From: DHVE2 group archaeon
GTDB lineage: Archaea > Thermoplasmatota > Thermoplasmata > Thermoplasmatales > Aciduliprofundaceae
DNA length: 33,709 nucleotides
Direction: 5' to 3'
Assembly (NCBI GenBank): GCA_015523125.1
Contig: WAKX01000017.1
Span: 1 to 33,709, forward strand
The position numbers and the translations under genes were made by a program. Shown here piece after piece: positions 9,560 through 17,142 of the stretch. Position 1 is the first letter of the stretch; the number at the start of each line of letters is the position of its first letter. The notes beneath the pieces were generated by a model. That model was not told the DNA's origin and ran no database searches. It saw only the letters and a program-made list of their open reading frames with translations.

Positions 9560-12500
9560 CTCTTTACATTTTCTAACCCACAGGCGAACATCATAGTTTT
9601 CGTAAATTTTAAGGGCCTCTTTTATCTCCTCTTTGGCTTTCTCAGATTCCCTGCGAATCATCCACATTACCCCTGATTCGTAGTATGTTCTGGCCAGTTC
9701 CATCTCGTTATTGCTCATCGCAAAGAATCTCTTCGCCTTAGTGAACTCGATTATTGCCTGCCTGAAATTACCACGCTCTCTGTGAATCATACCCATAACC
9801 CTGCGGGTCACCATCTCTCCCTCCTTGCTTCCTATATCTATGGCCACACGAAGCGCCTCCTCCGAGTGCTCCATGGCCAAGGAATATTCTTTGACGGATA
9901 TCTCCGCCTCGGCCAAAATCCCCAGGGCTTCCACGTATCCGGCTTTGTCCACCTCTTTCACCATCTCCTTTGCCTTCTTGGCGAGCTTAAGGGCATAGAC
10001 ATTCTGCCCCTTCTGAATATAAACACGTGCCAGATTCATGAGAGCATAGGAGGATGTGTGCTTATCCCCTATCTCCTTGGCTAACTTTAGGCATCTTAAG
10101 TAGGTGTCCATAGCCTCGTCCAGCTTGTCCATAAGATATAGTATGCCCCCTATGTTGTTTAGGACGCCACTCATTATACCTTTTTGGTCTATCTTCTCGC
10201 TTATTTCCAAGCTTTGCTTGTAATACGTTAGAGCCTTCTTCAGCTCCCCTTTCTTGAAATGAACATTGCCTATGTTGCTGAGGAGGGTAGCGATTCCGTA
10301 TTTGAACCCGACGTTTTCCATCACATCCAAGCTAGAAGCGTATATCTTCAACGCCTTATCAAGGTCTCCGCGGGTAGTATAAACATTGCCTATATTGGAC
10401 AGAACCACGGCCATTTCCTTCATATCCTGCATTTCTTTGGCAATTTGAAGAGCGTTGGTATAATACTTCCTCGCCTTCTCGTAGTCACCGAATAGAAGAT
10501 GAATGTTACCAACGTATTTCAGAATGTCCGCTATATCTCTCTTGGTTTCTTTAGAAGGAGAAAAAAGCTTTAGAGCCTTTTTGAAGAGTTCCAAAGCTTC
10601 CTTGTAGTTGCCCATCATGAACTCCACATAGCCTATCTCTTTGTATATTCTCCCGCGCTCTATGGGAAAGCGATTTTTTATCTTCTCCTCTGCTTCCTTT
10701 AGGATTTTCAGAGCAATTTCATAATCGCCCTTCTTTGAATAGATGTCAGCTATTTTCCTCTCCAACCTTGCAGTTATGAGTTCGTCATCGGTGTTCCTCA
10801 TCGCATCTCTGTATTTTGACTCAGCAACGCCGTACTCCCCTATATCCACCATTATATCCCCGATATTTTCCAGAATTTCCTCCTTCACCTCGGGATTCTC
10901 AACGATTTCAAGCGCGCGGGAATAGAATCCTATTGCTTCTTCGTTCGCATAATTTCTCCGAGCGCGGTCTCCCAATTCCAGAAGGAACTTTATGGCCTTC
11001 TTATCCCTCGCTTCGTAATAGTGGTAAGCCAGCACATTTGTAACTTCCGATAAATTATCCCTGTTCAACTCGTATATTATGTCTCCAATCACTTTGTGAT
11101 ACTTTCTCCTCAATTCGTCCAGCAACTCGTTGTAGAGCACCTCTCGTATGGTAGAATGCTCGAATCGATACTTTCCATCCTTGGTATATATCAGCTTGTG
11201 CTTTCTGTAGATGTTGTTGAGCCTCTTCAGAATTTTGAGTTCATCCATTCCCGTGGCCAGGGAGAGCATCGCAGTGTCGAATTCTTCCCCGATTATCGAG
11301 GCCACGTCCAATATTTCACGCTCTTCATCGCTTAACCTCTCCAGCCGGCGCTTTATGAGTTCGTAAGCTTTTTGGGGAATCACTATCCTCTCCGCACCTG
11401 CCTTCATCTTCCACTTCTTACCATCGTTGTAAATTGCCTTCTCGGAAATCAGCAATTTTAGTATTTCTATAACGAACAGGGGATTTCCTCCGCTCTCGCG
11501 GTATATCTTATCCCCCAGCGCATTTTCGAAGTCCCCCAAAATCCTGCTGATAAGTATAGAGGTGTCTTCTTTGCTTAGGCGAGTAAGGCCAATAACTGAA
11601 ACCAACCGATCCCCAGCTAAGTCGTTAAGCGTTATTTCCAGAGGGTGCAGTTTTCCGCTGCTGGTTGGAATTATCTCCTCCGGACGATATGTGCCTACGA
11701 TCAAAATTCTATTTTTTCTGGTATTTCTGGAGAGATAATACAAAAAATTGAGGGAGGTCTGGTCCGCCCATTGCAGGTCATCTATGAAAACGAAAAGCGG
11801 GGATTTTTCCGATAATCTTTGCAATCCTAACAGGAGGTTGTCGAACATGTTCTCCTGAACGATGCTCGGCTCCCCCGCGAGATATTTTCCATCGTATTTT
11901 TTCGATTTGATGAACCATTCCACGTAGGGCTGCGCTTTCTTCGCGATTTCCATGTCTCCGTGCCAATTTTTGAACTCATTTTCCAATTTTTCAAGAGTGT
12001 GCTTCATGTCCCCTATCAAGAACTCGTTTGGCTCCCCCCTGATCACCGACGCAATAGACAACTCGCTTGAAGATTGAATCAGAATATTGTAGTCCCCGTA
12101 ACTTAAAGAATTAAGCGTGGCGTTCTCCTCAGAGTCTATTATTTTCATGGAATCTTTGACGAAGGCCTCTATGGCTTTAAGCATTCCAACGAATATGTCC
12201 GGATCCAAATTCGTCTCTTTCCTCTCGGCCTTTGCAATCACTAACCCTGAGCTGGTTATGAGGTACGTAGACAGAACCAAAGGAGGAGGCTTATTGGCCA
12301 GAAGATAATCCAGTTCGGCATGGGTCAGAGCGCTCTTGAATGGAAAAAGAGGTTCCAAATTCTCAGGAATACACTGACCACGAATTATCTTGAAGTTCAT
12401 CTCCTGCGCTTTTTTTATTAATTCTTCCACTATTCTCGTTTTACCGATGCCAGCTTCCCCAGATATGAAAATTGTAAGACCCTTGCCCTCGGCTACCTCG

Positions 12501-12577
12501 TTCAACTTATCCTGAAGTACCCCCAACTCATTCTTGCGGTCAACAAGTTCGATGTTTTTGAAATTGACTTCCGCCAC
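9542..12577 (-). CDS. STAND-type AAA ATPase with inserted Roadblock/longin-like domain and TPR array
   Basis: The protein has 1011 residues from GTG 12577; no better ATG exists. Walker A GEAGIGKT is at 40-47 and Walker B LFVFIDDLQWAD at 261-272, as in AAA_16/MalT-type signalling ATPases. Between them, at about 98-205, is an insert with two strands (STYLITSSGLVIAKAER), a helix (DIFVGMLKAIEAFVKD), three strands (LSYGDYNILIQSS, ELSIASVIRGEP) and a closing helix. This order and the LVIA turn resemble Roadblock/LC7-longin sensor domains. A winged-helix-like region near 400-520 is followed by about ten TPR repeats to the C-terminus (motifs such as GNVYTTRGDLDKALKIY). No output domain is visible, so TPR-mediated partner binding is the likely output. 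The promoter (TTATTTAAC) faces that of the MFS transporter; the 3' end overlaps the Ras-like GTPase. Confidence 0.85.
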   Translation of the reverse strand: MAEVNFKNIELVDRKNELGVLQDKLNEVAEGKGLTIFISGEAGIGKTRIVEELIKKAQEMNFKIIRGQCIPENLEPLFPFKSALTHAELDYLLANKPPPLVLSTYLITSSGLVIAKAERKETNLDPDIFVGMLKAIEAFVKDSMKIIDSEENATLNSLSYGDYNILIQSSSELSIASVIRGEPNEFLIGDMKHTLEKLENEFKNWHGDMEIAKKAQPYVEWFIKSKKYDGKYLAGEPSIVQENMFDNLLLGLQRLSEKSPLFVFIDDLQWADQTSLNFLYYLSRNTRKNRILIVGTYRPEEIIPTSSGKLHPLEITLNDLAGDRLVSVIGLTRLSKEDTSILISRILGDFENALGDKIYRESGGNPLFVIEILKLLISEKAIYNDGKKWKMKAGAERIVIPQKAYELIKRRLERLSDEEREILDVASIIGEEFDTAMLSLATGMDELKILKRLNNIYRKHKLIYTKDGKYRFEHSTIREVLYNELLDELRRKYHKVIGDIIYELNRDNLSEVTNVLAYHYYEARDKKAIKFLLELGDRARRNYANEEAIGFYSRALEIVENPEVKEEILENIGDIMVDIGEYGVAESKYRDAMRNTDDELITARLERKIADIYSKKGDYEIALKILKEAEEKIKNRFPIERGRIYKEIGYVEFMMGNYKEALELFKKALKLFSPSKETKRDIADILKYVGNIHLLFGDYEKARKYYTNALQIAKEMQDMKEMAVVLSNIGNVYTTRGDLDKALKIYASSLDVMENVGFKYGIATLLSNIGNVHFKKGELKKALTYYKQSLEISEKIDQKGIMSGVLNNIGGILYLMDKLDEAMDTYLRCLKLAKEIGDKHTSSYALMNLARVYIQKGQNVYALKLAKKAKEMVKEVDKAGYVEALGILAEAEISVKEYSLAMEHSEEALRVAIDIGSKEGEMVTRRVMGMIHRERGNFRQAIIEFTKAKRFFAMSNNEMELARTYYESGVMWMIRRESEKAKEEIKEALKIYENYDVRLWVRKCKELLSTI

Positions 12578-12631
12578 GGGGCATGATATGCGCGTTTTGG
12601 GTTAAATAATTTTCCAATGCCCCCACAATAA

Positions 12632-12640
12632 TCTATATAC
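12632..12640 (+). promoter_or_regulatory. TATA element of the MFS gene
   Basis: TCTATATAC starts 29 nt before the ATG at 12661, so the transcript is probably leaderless. The opposing promoter of the STAND ATPase (minus-strand TTATTTAAC) lies at about 12600-12610 in the same 83-nt gap. Confidence 0.6.
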
Positions 12641-12660
12641 CTCCGATTTATTCCCCTCCG

Positions 12661-13803
12661 ATGAAATACAAAAATCTCATCATCTCCGGGCTGCTCTGGG
12701 CCGCCGTTTCCTTTGACATGGGCGTGGTCACGTTCACCACCGGCAATATAATTTCCTCGTTTTCAATAGATAAAACCCTCACGGGATTGCTCGTATCCAT
12801 AACACTCATAGGCTGGTTTTTCGGTTCCCTCATATTCGGGTACATCTCTGACAAGCACGGAAAAAAGAAAATAGTGCTCTACGCGACCGCAATGCACATA
12901 ATTGCAACCGCCTTGATGAGCATCGGGCAATCCTACCTCATATTTCTCATTCTGAGATTCATCGCGGGCATGGGGTTCGGAATGGTTCTCCCGGTGCTCA
13001 GCGCGTGGGTGAGCGAGGAAGCGCCCGAAGAAAAGAGGGGAAGAATGGTGGTTTTGCTTGATTCTTTCTGGACTTACGGGTGGATAATCGCTTCCCTAGC
13101 CGCGTATCTCTATCTCCCAAAGTTGGGCGGTGATAACTGGAAATACTACTACCTGATTTCTTTGATATGGCTATTCGCTTTAATTCCAGCAATCAAACTT
13201 CCCGAGGTGCATATTCCTTCATCAAAAATGAGCATTTTAGAAGTTTTGAAAATCAAACACACGTATTTCCTATGGGTAATCTGGTTCGCCATGGCGTTCA
13301 GCTATTACGGAATCTTCGTGTGGCTTCCAAAGATATTCTCCGAATCGTTCCCGCTCCTGAAATCTTACGAGTTCATATTCCTCACGTACCTTATGCAGAT
13401 TCCCGGGTACTACACAGCCGCGTACCTCATTGAGAAAATCGGAAGAAGACCAGTGATTTTCTCGTTCATGCTCCTCACCGCTCTTTCCTCTTATTTCTTC
13501 CTCACCCCCTATTTCGGATTCTCGCTTGTGGCAGCTTTCATGTTATCATTCTTCGACCTAGGTGCATGGGGGGCGCTTTACGCCATAACCCCTGAACTAT
13601 ACCCAAAAGGGATGAGGGGGACCGGCGCCGGACTTGCGAGTTCTTTCGGAAGAATAGGCGGAATTCTCGGACCTTTAATTCCGGGAATGCTCGCATGGAT
13701 TCAGTCGTTTCTCATATTCACTTTGGTTCTTCTAATTTCGTCATTTCTGGTATTCCTGATGCCTGAAACTCGTGGTTCTAATTTGCGTACCTCTTCAGAA
13801 TAG
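12661..13803 (+). CDS. Major facilitator superfamily transporter
   Basis: The protein has 380 residues and about 12 hydrophobic segments. The MFS motif A is seen in the loop after the second helix (FGYISDKHGKKK), a second copy-like loop IEKIGRRP occurs in the C-terminal half, and the end has MPETRG, the PETRG signature typical of the sugar/organic-acid branch. The central loop between the two six-helix halves is short (PEVHIPSSKMS). The substrate is not readable. It is transcribed divergently from the STAND ATPase, and its last 26 nt overlap the convergent response regulator gene. Confidence 0.9.
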   Translation: MKYKNLIISGLLWAAVSFDMGVVTFTTGNIISSFSIDKTLTGLLVSITLIGWFFGSLIFGYISDKHGKKKIVLYATAMHIIATALMSIGQSYLIFLILRFIAGMGFGMVLPVLSAWVSEEAPEEKRGRMVVLLDSFWTYGWIIASLAAYLYLPKLGGDNWKYYYLISLIWLFALIPAIKLPEVHIPSSKMSILEVLKIKHTYFLWVIWFAMAFSYYGIFVWLPKIFSESFPLLKSYEFIFLTYLMQIPGYYTAAYLIEKIGRRPVIFSFMLLTALSSYFFLTPYFGFSLVAAFMLSFFDLGAWGALYAITPELYPKGMRGTGAGLASSFGRIGGILGPLIPGMLAWIQSFLIFTLVLLISSFLVFLMPETRGSNLRTSSE

Positions 13804-14110
13804 CGTCGAAATCGCTCCAGCTAAAAGGCTTTCGAACAACGGGAAATTCGTTGCAGTGAAATTCCCCATCAGATGTGATTATTATTATCTTCACATTCTT
13901 TTTCTCAGAGATTTCTCGGGCTATTTCGTAACCGTTGGAGTCCCCCAGCATGTAATCTATAATCAAAACATCGAAATCCAAATACTCCGCTTTCTCCAAC
14001 GCGGTTTTACCGTCGTACGCGTATCCAACCACCTTATAGCTCTTCCTTTCAAAATAATGGAAGAGAAGTCGTACCATTTCCTGAGAATCGTCCACTATGA
14101 ACACGCGCAT
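13778..14110 (-). CDS. Stand-alone response-regulator receiver domain (CheY-like)
   Basis: The protein has 110 residues and consists only of a receiver domain. The acidic pair Asp7-Asp8 binds Mg, Asp52 in LIIDYMLGDSNG is the expected phosphoacceptor, Thr79/Ser80 is the switch residue and Lys94 in VRKPF completes the site. No DNA-binding or enzymatic output is attached and no histidine kinase is in the window, so the partner kinase is elsewhere. The ATG at 14110 lies about 29 nt after TATA TTTATATAC and is leaderless. A perfect 16-bp palindrome sits immediately upstream of that TATA. An archaellum operon occurs about 12 kb away, but linkage is not shown. Confidence 0.9.
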   Translation of the reverse strand: MRVFIVDDSQEMVRLLFHYFERKSYKVVGYAYDGKTALEKAEYLDFDVLIIDYMLGDSNGYEIAREISEKKNVKIIIITSDGEFHCNEFPVVRKPFSWSDFDAILKRYAN

Positions 14111-14144
14111 AAATAGCCCTTGGGGTTTGAGTATATAAAGCTTT

Positions 14145-14160
14145 AATGAGCATGCTCATT
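14145..14160. promoter_or_regulatory. Perfect 16-bp palindrome, operator candidate
   Basis: AATGAGCATGCTCATT is its own reverse complement. It touches the TATA/BRE region of the receiver gene (minus-strand TATA at about 14131-14139). Nine-base half copies occur at 17060-17068 in the promoter of the winged-helix STAND gene and at 14266-14274 at the start of the exported peptide gene. Confidence 0.5.
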
Positions 14161-14212
14161 TCTTCTCAAGATTGTTTCTAAAATACGAGAATTTTTTGTG
14201 ATTACCACGGCG

Positions 14213-14222
14213 TGAGAATTCT
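14213..14222. repeat. Small inverted repeat GAGAATTCTC
   Basis: A perfect 10-bp palindrome in the 161-nt gap between the receiver gene and the exported peptide gene. Two more GAGAAT copies flank it (near 14188 and 14251). It lies just upstream of the T-rich TATA (TTTTTTATATTA, about 14230-14241) of the peptide gene, a place suited to a regulator. Confidence 0.35.
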
Positions 14223-14271
14223 CTAAGATATTTTTTATATTATTTCTGCGGAGAATATTTTGGTGATGAGC

Positions 14272-14499
14272 ATGAACTGGAAAATAACCCTCGGAATAGT
14301 GTTGGTTGCCGGACTTGTCGCCGGTGCTTTTTTGGCGATGCATGCCGGAGCCGTGAACATACACACAGTTCTGTTAGATGGAGGAAACAACGGAAATAAC
14401 CAGACGGATGGGCCACACCCCCCAATTGTAGATGATCCTTGGACCATGGTTAACCCCTACGACCCGCCGCACCCACCGATAATCGATGACCCGTGGTGA
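14272..14499 (+). CDS. Small exported or membrane-anchored peptide with duplicated HPPIxDDPW motif
   Basis: The peptide has 75 residues from ATG 14272, which follows the Shine-Dalgarno sequence GGTGAT (14262-14267). TTG 14260 and ATG 14266 are in frame but inside or before that site. An N-terminal hydrophobic segment (about residues 3-27, WKITLGIVLVAGLVAGAFLA) acts as a signal or anchor. The outside part has an Asn/Gly-rich linker (GGNNGNNQTDG) and then a near-perfect decapeptide duplication, PHPPIVDDPW and PHPPIIDDPW, ending exactly at the stop. The repeats differ at several silent positions, so they are not a recent DNA slip. I recognise no family. It lies between a receiver-only regulator and a winged-helix STAND regulator. 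Confidence 0.7.
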   Translation: MNWKITLGIVLVAGLVAGAFLAMHAGAVNIHTVLLDGGNNGNNQTDGPHPPIVDDPWTMVNPYDPPHPPIIDDPW

Positions 14500-14517
14500 T
14501 TCTTTTCTATTTTTCCT
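14500..14517. terminator. T-rich convergent terminator
   Basis: TTCTTTTCTATTTTTCC directly after the peptide stop codon has the oligo-T form of archaeal terminators. It overlaps the 3' end of the opposing STAND gene by about 10 bases. Confidence 0.4.
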
Positions 14518-17047
14518 CCAATGAGATTATCATCTCTTCTCCGGTCAATATCCTCTTGTACCTTTCCACGTCCGCATTCTCCAATCTGCTCAATGCATCC
14601 ACCGCCTCCTTTGCGATTATCATAACCCGGGATGCATCGCCTATCTCAGTCGCGAGCTCAAGGGCCATATTGAAGTATTTTTTAGCCTCCTCCGCACGAT
14701 TAGTATAGGCATAAACATCCCCCAATGCTGTGTATATATCTGGGAGATTGGAATACGCGTTCATTTCCTTCAAAATAGATGCCGCCTCTTTCAAACTCTT
14801 CTCCGCGAGACTCCATTTTTCTCGATAGGTGTAGTATGTTCCCAAAGAACCAAGTACGGAAGCTCGGATATACTTATCTGGCACCTTTTCGAGCATGGCC
14901 TTCGCCCTCAATAGGTATTTCTCCGTCCTGCTGTCGTAGAGGTCGTAGTAGACATGCGCTATGTTTATCATATTCTTTATTATTCCAATCTTATCATCTG
15001 CGATTTCGAAGTAGTTTTGAGCTTTTTGGAAGTATTCGATGGCAATTTTATAATCTTGTAGCTTGCGATGCAGAATTCCCAAGCCTGTGCTGGCATACCC
15101 CATCATCCTGTAATCTAGAAAAGTGTCTCCAAGATTGAATGCCTCCGAAAGATACTCCTCGGCATCATCGTAATTTCCCAGAAGAACGTTAACCATGCCG
15201 TAAACGTAATAGAATTTTGGCAGTGCTTTCCTATCGGAGACACGATCCACATGCCCGAAAACTTCCTCCAGAATTTCCTTCGCTTCTTGGTAATTGCCCT
15301 TCTTCGCAACTATCTCCGCAATCTTTACCCTGTTTTTAACCCGGTAATCCTCATCTTTGCCCTTGGAGAGTTCATCCCCTTTCCTGTAATAATCAAGGGC
15401 CGTGTCCCATTCACCGCTGACGAAGTATGTGTCCCCGATTATCCCATAAATTAACCATTCGTGGTCCTCAATTCCAATGGAGTAAGAGTTCAGAATATCC
15501 AGAGCGAGGCTCCTTATTAGGCCGGGCTTCTCGAATAAATACTTCTCGTAATAATCGTTGAGGAGCAAATTCGCTCTTAATATCTTTCCACCCTTAACAA
15601 AATGATAAATGGCCTCTAAAACATCTCCTTCTTCCATAAGGTACTTCGCAGCGGCCAGATGATACTCCTCTTTCTTGCTCTTGGTTAATCTCTCGTACAG
15701 AAAATTTCTGATTATACGATGAAGGGTAACCACTTCGAATTCCAATTCTTGAAGTATGTTCTTATTGATAAGGGAGTATATGGCCGTGTACTCGATATTG
15801 TTCAACAATAGCGCACCTATCTTCACGGGCTTCCGAAAAACACTCATGAACTCAACCGCATTTCTCTCCTCCTCGCTGAGATTCCCCAAAACTCCGTCAA
15901 TTATAAACCGCCGCAGCATCTTTGGATTTTGGTTTTTTGCTATGGACAGCAAAAGAGGATTTCCCCCGTATTTTTTTATTATGCTATAAGCTTCTCTCTC
16001 CCCGAAGCCCTCGTCCCTGAGCATTTCGTATGCCTCTTCCTCTTTCAGCTCAGTTAGATGCAACTCTTCGGCATTTTTCATTATTTGCAGTGGCATGAAT
16101 CCTTCGGTTACCCCCGTGCCGATGAACACCAACTTAAATCCTTTGGAATAATCGAGGGATTTTAAGAGAGATTCAAAGAACTTTTTCACTTCCTTTGAAG
16201 CGCTTTCAATATTGTCGAACACGTACAACCCTTCTCCGATACTTTCCTTTATCAAAAGATAAATTGTGCTCCAATTTATATCCTCTTCCAGAGAATTGAT
16301 CCTGCCCCTCAAATACTTCTCCAGCTTGGGATATCCAACTTTGGACAGAAATTGGGCTAACTTATGAACAATGTCCAGAGCGCCGGATGATTCATCGATT
16401 TTTATGAAAAATACGTCCTCTTCCCCTATGTATTCTTTCAAAAATCTGAGCATGAGCGTGGTCTTTCCAATTCCCGATAAACCGGTGATGAACATTATCC
16501 TCTTGTTGCTACGATACCAATCCCTCAGAGCATTAATTTCTTGCTTTCTCCCGTAGAATTTAGACAATACGTAATCCTCTTCTATAACGCGTATTTTCTT
16601 TCCCTTCTTTCTAACTATGGAAATCAAATCCACTTCCATATTCTTATCTAAATTCAACGCTATGCTTATGAAATCCACCCCGTATTTCGATGGAATCTCT
16701 TTGAGCAACAATTCTTCCTCGCCAGATGAGCTTTTAACTTTCACATACAGATCTTCCATTTCCTTGCGGATCTTGTGCACTTCCATGAGCCCTTTTGAAG
16801 TTAAATTATAAACCGTCCTCCTGTTCTTCAACCCTGCAACTCGCGCTTTTTTAGCTTCCACCAAGCCCTCGTTCAGAAGGGTCTTTAGTTCGCGAGGCAC
16901 ATTGTTTCTTCCGATTCCTATAGCATTGGCTATCCCGTCCTGAGTGAGAGTGAAGGGAGCATTATAATAATTCAACTCGCCTGAATAGGTGGAGAGATGA
17001 AGCAGAATTCTCTCCCTGTTGGACAGATATTTCCTAACCATGCGCAT
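14507..17047 (-). CDS. Winged-helix STAND ATPase with TPR repeats (MalT-like regulator)
   Basis: The protein has 846 residues from ATG 17047. An N-terminal winged helix-turn-helix (about 5-95: NRERILLHLSTY, TLTQDGIANAIGIGRNNVPRELKTLLNEGLV, then the wing RRTVYNLTSKG) suggests DNA binding. A nucleotide-binding domain follows, with Walker A GLSGIGKTT at about 189-197 and Walker B-like YVFDNIES. A second helical region precedes TPR repeats from about 510 to 830. This is the layout of inducer-sensing STAND transcription regulators. An in-frame ATG at 17068 would give 7 more residues, but it lies within the TATA element GTTAAATAT, whereas ATG 17047 sits about 28 nt downstream (leaderless). It is divergent from the LeuC-like gene, a possible target. 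The ligand is unknown. Confidence 0.85.
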   Translation of the reverse strand: MRMVRKYLSNRERILLHLSTYSGELNYYNAPFTLTQDGIANAIGIGRNNVPRELKTLLNEGLVEAKKARVAGLKNRRTVYNLTSKGLMEVHKIRKEMEDLYVKVKSSSGEEELLLKEIPSKYGVDFISIALNLDKNMEVDLISIVRKKGKKIRVIEEDYVLSKFYGRKQEINALRDWYRSNKRIMFITGLSGIGKTTLMLRFLKEYIGEEDVFFIKIDESSGALDIVHKLAQFLSKVGYPKLEKYLRGRINSLEEDINWSTIYLLIKESIGEGLYVFDNIESASKEVKKFFESLLKSLDYSKGFKLVFIGTGVTEGFMPLQIMKNAEELHLTELKEEEAYEMLRDEGFGEREAYSIIKKYGGNPLLLSIAKNQNPKMLRRFIIDGVLGNLSEEERNAVEFMSVFRKPVKIGALLLNNIEYTAIYSLINKNILQELEFEVVTLHRIIRNFLYERLTKSKKEEYHLAAAKYLMEEGDVLEAIYHFVKGGKILRANLLLNDYYEKYLFEKPGLIRSLALDILNSYSIGIEDHEWLIYGIIGDTYFVSGEWDTALDYYRKGDELSKGKDEDYRVKNRVKIAEIVAKKGNYQEAKEILEEVFGHVDRVSDRKALPKFYYVYGMVNVLLGNYDDAEEYLSEAFNLGDTFLDYRMMGYASTGLGILHRKLQDYKIAIEYFQKAQNYFEIADDKIGIIKNMINIAHVYYDLYDSRTEKYLLRAKAMLEKVPDKYIRASVLGSLGTYYTYREKWSLAEKSLKEAASILKEMNAYSNLPDIYTALGDVYAYTNRAEEAKKYFNMALELATEIGDASRVMIIAKEAVDALSRLENADVERYKRILTGEEMIISLEEK

Positions 17048-17142
17048 GTTAGTATTACACATGCTCATATTTAACCATTACGTACTCAAATCAATAATGA
17101 TTATCTCAAAAAGATTATTAATGAGATTTCCGATTTCCCTGT

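Noticed and set aside
14262-14290. GTGATGA at the exported peptide gene as a possible C box
   Set aside because: No D, D' or C' box follows at suitable spacing; it is a Shine-Dalgarno sequence plus start region.
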